Positions 5,820 to 8,874 of a stretch of DNA of 8,874 bases are shown here, piece after piece; positions within the stretch are counted from its first letter, which is position 1, and every line of letters begins with the position of its first letter. Source of the stretch: Clostridium sp. CAG:169 (lineage in GTDB: Bacteria; Bacillota; Clostridia; Oscillospirales; Ruminococcaceae); the NCBI GenBank assembly GCA_000435195.1, contig FR880285.1, positions 1 through 8,874 on the forward strand, written 5' to 3'. A model generated the notes under the pieces. That model made no database searches, was not told the origin of the DNA, and was given only the letters and a program-made list of their open reading frames with translations. A program made the position numbers and the translations under genes.

Positions 5820-5848
5820 ATTATACAGCGGGATGAAAAAAATTTCAA
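5820..5848 (-). promoter_or_regulatory. Sigma-A promoter of the ABC transporter gene
   Basis: On the - strand TTGAAA (5843-5848) and TATAAT (5820-5825) are 17 bp apart, near-perfect consensus. An A/T run in the spacer next to the -35 may add bending. The -10 lies 45 bp before the start codon. Confidence 0.85.
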
Positions 5849-5874
5849 CTTTTTCTATGCTGTCCTCTCCACAC

Positions 5875-5903
5875 TTGCAGCCGAAAATCTGCCGTGTTAT
5901 ACT
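5875..5903 (+). promoter_or_regulatory. Sigma-A promoter of the divergent membrane protein gene
   Basis: TTGCAG (5875-5880) and TATACT (5898-5903) are 17 bp apart, and TGT directly before the -10 gives an extended -10 element. It is back to back with the ABC gene promoter; the two -35 elements are 26 bp apart. Confidence 0.75.
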
Positions 5904-5934
5904 ATAAAAAACGTCCTGCAAAGGAGGCGGCTGT

Positions 5935-6414
5935 ATGAAACGACACACTATCCGACTGTATAATCTGATTTTTCCCATCTGGATTTTCTGGATGGTCCCA
6001 TCGCTGCTTTGGCTGCTGCTGCTTCCAGCAAATTTTTTGTGGGACAGCCTTGTGCTGCTGGCAGCGGCAGGCTGGCTTCGGCTGCAAGGAAAGAAGGAGC
6101 TGTGGAAGCGCTCCATCGTCAAGGTTTGGCTGATTGGCTTTGCTGCTGACTTTGCCGGTGCTGCCCTGAGCCTTGCGCTGATGCTGTTGCTGAACACCCT
6201 TTTGGACAGCCACATCTTTGAACCTTACCATTTTCCGGGTGCTACCCTGCACGCGATACCGGGTGTATGCCTGGCGGGTTGGCTGATTTGGCGGCTCAAC
6301 CGCAGGTATTCCTTTGGTCAGGCGGATATTTCCGAGGCAATGGCAGGAAGGCTGAGTCTATTGCTGGCAGTTTTTACAGCACCCTACCTGATGTTGCTGC
6401 CGATGTATCATTAA
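5935..6414 (+). CDS. Small integral membrane protein of unknown function
   Basis: This 159-aa protein is mostly hydrophobic, with probable membrane segments at about 11-31, 34-50, 61-89, 103-121 and 138-156. The loops carry basic clusters (RLQGKKELWKRS, residues 49-60; RLNRRY, 120-125) that would lie on the cytoplasmic side. I do not recognise the family and see no enzymatic motif. The ATG at 5935 is supported by AAAGGAGG (5920-5927), seven bases upstream, and a good promoter. It is divergent from the ABC transporter and ends directly at a terminator, so it is monocistronic. The shared intergenic region might couple its control to the ABC gene, but no operator is evident. Confidence 0.75.
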   Translation: MKRHTIRLYNLIFPIWIFWMVPSLLWLLLLPANFLWDSLVLLAAAGWLRLQGKKELWKRSIVKVWLIGFAADFAGAALSLALMLLLNTLLDSHIFEPYHFPGATLHAIPGVCLAGWLIWRLNRRYSFGQADISEAMAGRLSLLLAVFTAPYLMLLPMYH

Positions 6415-6419
6415 AAAAG

Positions 6420-6461
6420 AAAAACCCGCGACCTCTTTGTAAAAAGGGTCGCGGGTTTTTT
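6420..6461. terminator. Bidirectional terminator between convergent genes
   Basis: A 14-bp stem pairs 6420-6433 with 6447-6460 (core ACCCGCGACC/GGTCGCGGGT) around a 13-nt loop, flanked by A-rich and T-rich runs. It serves the membrane protein gene on + and the hydrolase gene on -. Confidence 0.9.
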
Positions 6462-6466
6462 GTCGT

Positions 6467-6511
6467 TTTACAGGTAAAAAGTTTACAGATAAAAAGTTTA
6501 CAGGTAAACGG
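6467..6511 (-). repeat. Three tandem 15-bp repeats carrying the hydrolase stop codon
   Basis: TTTACAGGTAAAAAG (6467-6481), TTTACAGATAAAAAG (6482-6496) and TTTACAGGTAAACGG (6497-6511) stand head to tail. On the - strand each repeat encodes Tyr-Leu-stop in the same frame, so the end of the hydrolase gene has three in-frame stops in a row. The unit looks like a local duplication of the gene's last codons. Confidence 0.8.
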
Positions 6512-7493
6512 CGTATTCTTCGGCAGATTCCGGCTCAAAGCGCACCGTTTTGAGCATAGCTACCAGCTGGCGGCGGTATTCTTTGGGAGAATGGACACAG
6601 CAGTTCATGTGTTTTGCACCCTCCACCAGACACAGCGAGGCGGTGGGACAGGCATCGGCAATCTGCTGGCTCATCCCAAAGGGGACCAGTTTGTCTGCGG
6701 TCCCGTGAAAGAGCAGGACAGGAACGCGGATGGCTGACGCCGCTTTGACTGCATTTACCGTATCCATCTGCGCACCGCTTTTTTGGCGGATAATCCGCTT
6801 GACCAGCGGCAGCAGGGGAGAAGGGTCAAAGCCGTAGCGTTTTTTGCCTTGCAGGCGCATCATGCTGTCCCAGTCGGAGAAAGGACAGTCTGCCACACAA
6901 AACAGCGGCTTTTCCTCCAGAGGGACCGACTGGCTGTTGGCTTTTTCCATCGTCAGCAGGGCGGTCACCGCGCCCATCGACTCGCCCATCACGCCGACCC
7001 GCGCGCGGTTAAATCCATTTACCTGTGCGTGTTTGTGAATCTGCTCCAGCCATTCCAGGCAATCGTCGCTTTCCAGCGCACCAAAGGTGATGTAGCTGCC
7101 CTGGCTTTCGCCCTGCGCCTGCAAATCCGGTACCAGCACATTGAAGCCCAGACGCAGCAGCATCGGCAGATATTTGAGCACACCGATCCACGGGTAGTTG
7201 TACCCATGCAGGAAGAGGATGTAGCGGTCGGTCTGGCTGGGCGTCAGGTACAGGCGGGCGGTCAGCTCCTGCCCATGCTGGTTCACCAGAAACAATTTGT
7301 CGTACTTTACATCCATCCGGTCGGGGTCCAGCTGGTTGCGCTCCATCTCCTGACGAAGCACAGCGCCGTAGTTCATCCGCTGCGGGTCGATGGCTTGCAG
7401 GGCAAAGCGCAGTGCCATGCGATAGTAGATCAACAGCAGGACACCTGCCAGCAACAATGCAAGCAGTGGAAGAAAAATATAGGAAGGGTTCAT
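6498..7493 (-). CDS. Membrane-anchored alpha/beta hydrolase
   Basis: This 331-aa serine hydrolase belongs to the broad esterase/peptidase-like alpha/beta family (Hydrolase_4 / YqkD-like proteins). Residues 5-23 form a single N-terminal membrane segment, so the enzyme is probably tethered with its domain outside the cell. The fold landmarks are in order: oxyanion-side HGYNYPW (His96-Gly97), VPDLQAQGESQG (121-132), the nucleophile elbow GESMG with Ser172, the acid Asp267 in HGTADKLVP, and the base His295 in EGAKHMNC. All three catalytic residues are present, so it should be active; the substrate is unknown. The ATG at 7493 has GAGGTG five bases upstream and an extended -10 promoter behind it. 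The gene stands alone and ends in a triplicated stop. Confidence 0.9.
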   Translation of the reverse strand: MNPSYIFLPLLALLLAGVLLLIYYRMALRFALQAIDPQRMNYGAVLRQEMERNQLDPDRMDVKYDKLFLVNQHGQELTARLYLTPSQTDRYILFLHGYNYPWIGVLKYLPMLLRLGFNVLVPDLQAQGESQGSYITFGALESDDCLEWLEQIHKHAQVNGFNRARVGVMGESMGAVTALLTMEKANSQSVPLEEKPLFCVADCPFSDWDSMMRLQGKKRYGFDPSPLLPLVKRIIRQKSGAQMDTVNAVKAASAIRVPVLLFHGTADKLVPFGMSQQIADACPTASLCLVEGAKHMNCCVHSPKEYRRQLVAMLKTVRFEPESAEEYAVYL

Positions 7494-7536
7494 TGGTTCA
7501 CCTCACATACAGTCGGTTGTTTTAATTCTGTGAATC

Positions 7537-7545
7537 ATTATACCA
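7537..7545 (-). promoter_or_regulatory. Extended -10 promoter of the hydrolase gene
   Basis: On the - strand TGGTATAAT gives a perfect -10 hexamer with an extended TGn. No good -35 is seen at 17 bp. It lies 43 bp before the start codon. This is the same arrangement as before the DUF3592-like gene. Confidence 0.6.
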
Positions 7546-7681
7546 CGAATTGTCAGGAGAAAGAAAAAATATTCTGTGAAATTTTTTAAGAAAGCCTTTG
7601 GCAGTAAAAATGAAAGCAAAAGCAGGCAGCTTTTAGAAAAAATGCTTCTATCACGCCAGGGACAGGCAGCAGCAAGGCGGA

Positions 7682-7709
7682 ACCGGCTGCGGGTCTGCAT
7701 CATAGTCTA
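7682..7709 (+). promoter_or_regulatory. Candidate mother-cell sigma (sigma-K/E type) promoter of cotJ
   Basis: CATAGTCTA (7701-7709) fits the -10 pattern CATAnnnTA used by the mother-cell factor sigma-K, and AC (7682-7683) stands 17 bp upstream, which fits its -35. The -10 patterns of sigma-E and sigma-K resemble each other, and cotJ in Bacillus subtilis is a sigma-E operon, so either is possible. No sigma-A promoter is seen ahead of the operon. The 5' leader also has a small hairpin GGCAGC/GCTGCC (7721-7739). Confidence 0.35.
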
Positions 7710-7772
7710 ACAATGTGGGCGGCAGCAGAATGCGCTGCCCGATAACCTGACAAAAAAGGAGCGGTGAAGACC

Positions 7773-7982
7773 ATGCTGTTTCAACCTTGCAGCGGCAACG
7801 GGCAGGACGCAGGCTGTTCTGCCTTTACCGACCAGCCGATTTCGCTGGCGATGGCGTATGTACCCACCCAGCAGTGGAAGGATTTGTATGATACCAGTTT
7901 AGGGTTGCAGCGGGGAACCATCTTTTCCCAGCTGGATAAACCCTTCATCGGAGAGGAGGCGGTAGGCAATGCCACAAGATAA
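7773..7982 (+). CDS. cotJA: Spore coat-associated protein CotJA
   Basis: This 69-aa protein carries the CotJA family core: LAMAYVPTQQWKDLYD (25-40), RGTIF (47-51) and LDKPF (54-58). In B. subtilis CotJA (about 82 aa) is needed for assembly of CotJC into the spore coat. The N-terminus is Cys-containing and variable, as usual. The ATG at 7773 is preferred, 11 bases after AAGGAG (7756-7761); a GTG at 7764 is in frame but only two bases from that site. Its end overlaps the start of the next gene by 14 nt, so translation is coupled. Expression in the mother cell during sporulation is expected from the family. Confidence 0.88.
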   Translation: MLFQPCSGNGQDAGCSAFTDQPISLAMAYVPTQQWKDLYDTSLGLQRGTIFSQLDKPFIGEEAVGNATR

Positions 7983-8265
7983 GATGCGCCGGACGCTGCT
8001 GGACCGGGTGCAGATGTACGAGTTTGCGGTCATCGAGGCAAACCTGTACCTTGACACCCACCCGCAGGACCAGGACGCCTTAAAATACCACGATAAATAC
8101 GCCAATCTGCTTGAGCAGGCAAAGGCGGAGTATGAAAAGCAGTTTGGCGCCTTGAATCCGATGAAAGCAAACAACGGCGCACGCTGGAGCTGGGTAGATG
8201 ACCCGTGGCCGTGGGACCTGAACGCTGACCAGGAGAAGGGAGGAGTAAGCAATGTGGACTTATAG
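7969..8265 (+). CDS. cotJB: Spore coat protein CotJB
   Basis: This 98-aa protein shows the CotJB pattern: VQMYEFAVIEANLYLDTHP (14-32), DALKYHDKYANLLEQAKAEYEKQFG and the strongly conserved Trp-rich C-terminal motif WSWVDDPWPWD (73-83). CotJB is the middle gene of the cotJABC operon, a spore coat component of unknown activity that acts with CotJA and CotJC. The start has GAGGAGG (7953-7959) nine bases upstream. It overlaps the preceding and following genes by 14 nt each. Length is slightly above the 87 aa of B. subtilis CotJB, mainly through a polar tail. Nothing appears damaged. Confidence 0.9.
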   Translation: MPQDKMRRTLLDRVQMYEFAVIEANLYLDTHPQDQDALKYHDKYANLLEQAKAEYEKQFGALNPMKANNGARWSWVDDPWPWDLNADQEKGGVSNVDL

Positions 8266-8674
8266 CAAAAAGTTGGAATACCCGGTAAAGATTGCCCGAC
8301 CCGATGCTGCCGCCGCTAAGGTGATTATCTCACAGCTGGGAGGTCCAGACGGGGAGATGGGTGCGGCGACCCGTTACCTCAGCCAACGCTACACAGCGCC
8401 CTGGGGACAGGTCAAGGCAGGCTTGACCGACATCGGCACCGAAGAGCTGGCGCATATCGAGATTGTCAGTGCAATTTTGTACCAGCTGACCAAGGGCTTG
8501 ACGGTCGAACAAATCAAAGAGGGCGGCATGGAGGCTTATTTTGTGGACCATACCACCGGCATCTATCCGCAGGCAGCATCTGGGATGCCGTTTTCTACTG
8601 CAACCCTGCAATCGACAGGGGACATCATCTGCGCTTTGACAGAGGACCTTGCAGCAGATGGTACGACTGCGTAA
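8252..8674 (+). CDS. cotJC: CotJC manganese catalase-family protein, C-terminally truncated
   Basis: The first ~135 residues match CotJC, the ferritin-like Mn-catalase family protein of the spore coat: MWTYSKKLEYPVK, GGPDGEMGAATRYLSQRYTAP with ligand Glu35, TDIGTEELAHIE with ligands Glu65 and His68, then YFVDHTTGIYPQAASGMPFSTATLQSTGD. Normal CotJC is about 190 aa. Here homology stops at EDLAAD and the frame ends four codons later. The next parts of the family, the E-x-K-A-R helix with the fourth ligand Glu and the REIVH helix with the last ligand His, are missing; an Asp (136) stands where the Glu is expected. Neither other frame downstream restores them. The two-metal site should therefore be incomplete and catalase activity lost, though a structural role with CotJA/CotJB could remain. 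The start has GGGAGGAG (8238-8245) six bases upstream. Confidence 0.85.
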   Translation: MWTYSKKLEYPVKIARPDAAAAKVIISQLGGPDGEMGAATRYLSQRYTAPWGQVKAGLTDIGTEELAHIEIVSAILYQLTKGLTVEQIKEGGMEAYFVDHTTGIYPQAASGMPFSTATLQSTGDIICALTEDLAADGTTA

Positions 8675-8746
8675 GAACAACAAAGCCGGAAACCCGCATA
8701 AACACTACATTTTTTGTAGGACAAGCCTTTTCCGGCTGCGTTCTTA
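8672..8746 (+). repeat. 75-nt interrupted hairpin at the broken end of cotJC
   Basis: Three nested stems are visible: TAAGAAC/GTTCTTA (8672-8678 with 8740-8746), AGCCGGAAA/TTTCCGGCT (8684-8692 with 8729-8737) and CTACA/TGTAG (8705-8709 with 8715-8719, loop of five T). The first bases of the left arm are the cotJC stop codon. There is no T-run after the outer stem, so it is not a typical intrinsic terminator. It could be an RNA structure or a small non-autonomous inverted-repeat element. Confidence 0.6.
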
Positions 8747-8810
8747 TAAGGACAACTTTCATACGAAAATGATAAAACAAGCTATTTTCTAACATAAAAT
8801 GTACCGCATA

Positions 8811-8859
8811 AGCGGCGTTTCTCACTCCTACACAGGAGAACAGGAACGCTGCTTTTTTT
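8811..8859 (+). terminator. Intrinsic terminator downstream of cotJ
   Basis: AGCGGCGTTTCT (8811-8822) pairs with AGGAACGCTGCT (8842-8853) using two G-T pairs. An inner stem CTCCT/AGGAG (8825-8829 with 8834-8838) closes a 4-nt loop. A run of seven T (8853-8859) follows. It probably ends the cotJ transcript. Between 8747 and 8810 no gene or other signal is apparent. Confidence 0.8.
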
Positions 8860-8874
8860 ATGCCCTCATGTTAC

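Noticed and set aside
6783..7589. A 268-codon open frame on + opposite the hydrolase gene
   Set aside because: It is a mirror of the hydrolase frame, rich in Gln, His and Val, with no ribosome-binding site, and it runs across the hydrolase promoter.
7503..7703. A 66-codon frame on - between the hydrolase gene and cotJA
   Set aside because: It covers the hydrolase promoter and the candidate cotJ promoter, and has no family likeness.
8672..8807. Continuation of cotJC in another frame past the stop, by a simple frameshift
   Set aside because: Neither alternative frame contains the expected E-x-K-A-R or REIVH helices, so a frameshift alone does not explain the truncation.

Overview
The window looks like a piece of chromosome from an endospore-forming member of the Clostridia, probably of the Oscillospiraceae/Ruminococcaceae type. 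The evidence is a cotJA-cotJB-cotJC spore coat operon, clostridial-type Shine-Dalgarno sites and sigma-A promoters, and moderately GC-rich chromosomal genes. The first ~2.69 kb are visibly more AT-rich than the rest and carry the right end of an integrated mobile element. The species cannot be fixed from the sequence alone.

Layout. Positions 1-~2692 are the int-proximal end of a Tn916-like integrative element: the 3' end of a small Cys-rich protein gene, four tandem paralogous genes for Xis-like winged-helix proteins (73, 73, 78 and 79 aa), then a 417-aa Tn916-type tyrosine integrase. About 180 bp of AT-rich DNA follows, with short direct repeats and a probable recombination core. Chromosomal sequence resumes at about 2693, in the middle of a coding sequence: the C-terminal tRNA-binding domain of methionyl-tRNA synthetase (metG). 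The element therefore appears to sit inside metG, in the linker between the catalytic body and the C-terminal domain. The remaining metG part and the left end of the element lie outside the window.

Right of metG, a duplicated bidirectional terminator separates it from a convergent DUF3592-like membrane protein gene. A 572-aa half-size ABC exporter follows on the same (-) strand, with its own promoter and terminator. A divergent 159-aa membrane protein gene on + shares the intergenic region with the ABC gene. A bidirectional terminator then separates it from a convergent (-) gene for a membrane-anchored alpha/beta hydrolase. The right end holds the cotJ operon on +. Its last gene, cotJC (Mn-catalase family), is shortened to 140 codons, loses the last metal ligands, and ends at the edge of a 75-nt hairpin.

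How the parts work together. The xis-like genes and int form one closely packed directional recombination cassette. The most interesting points are the unusual four-member Xis array, the use of the essential gene metG as integration target at an interdomain linker (which would split MetRS into two parts and rejoin it on excision), and the truncated CotJC.
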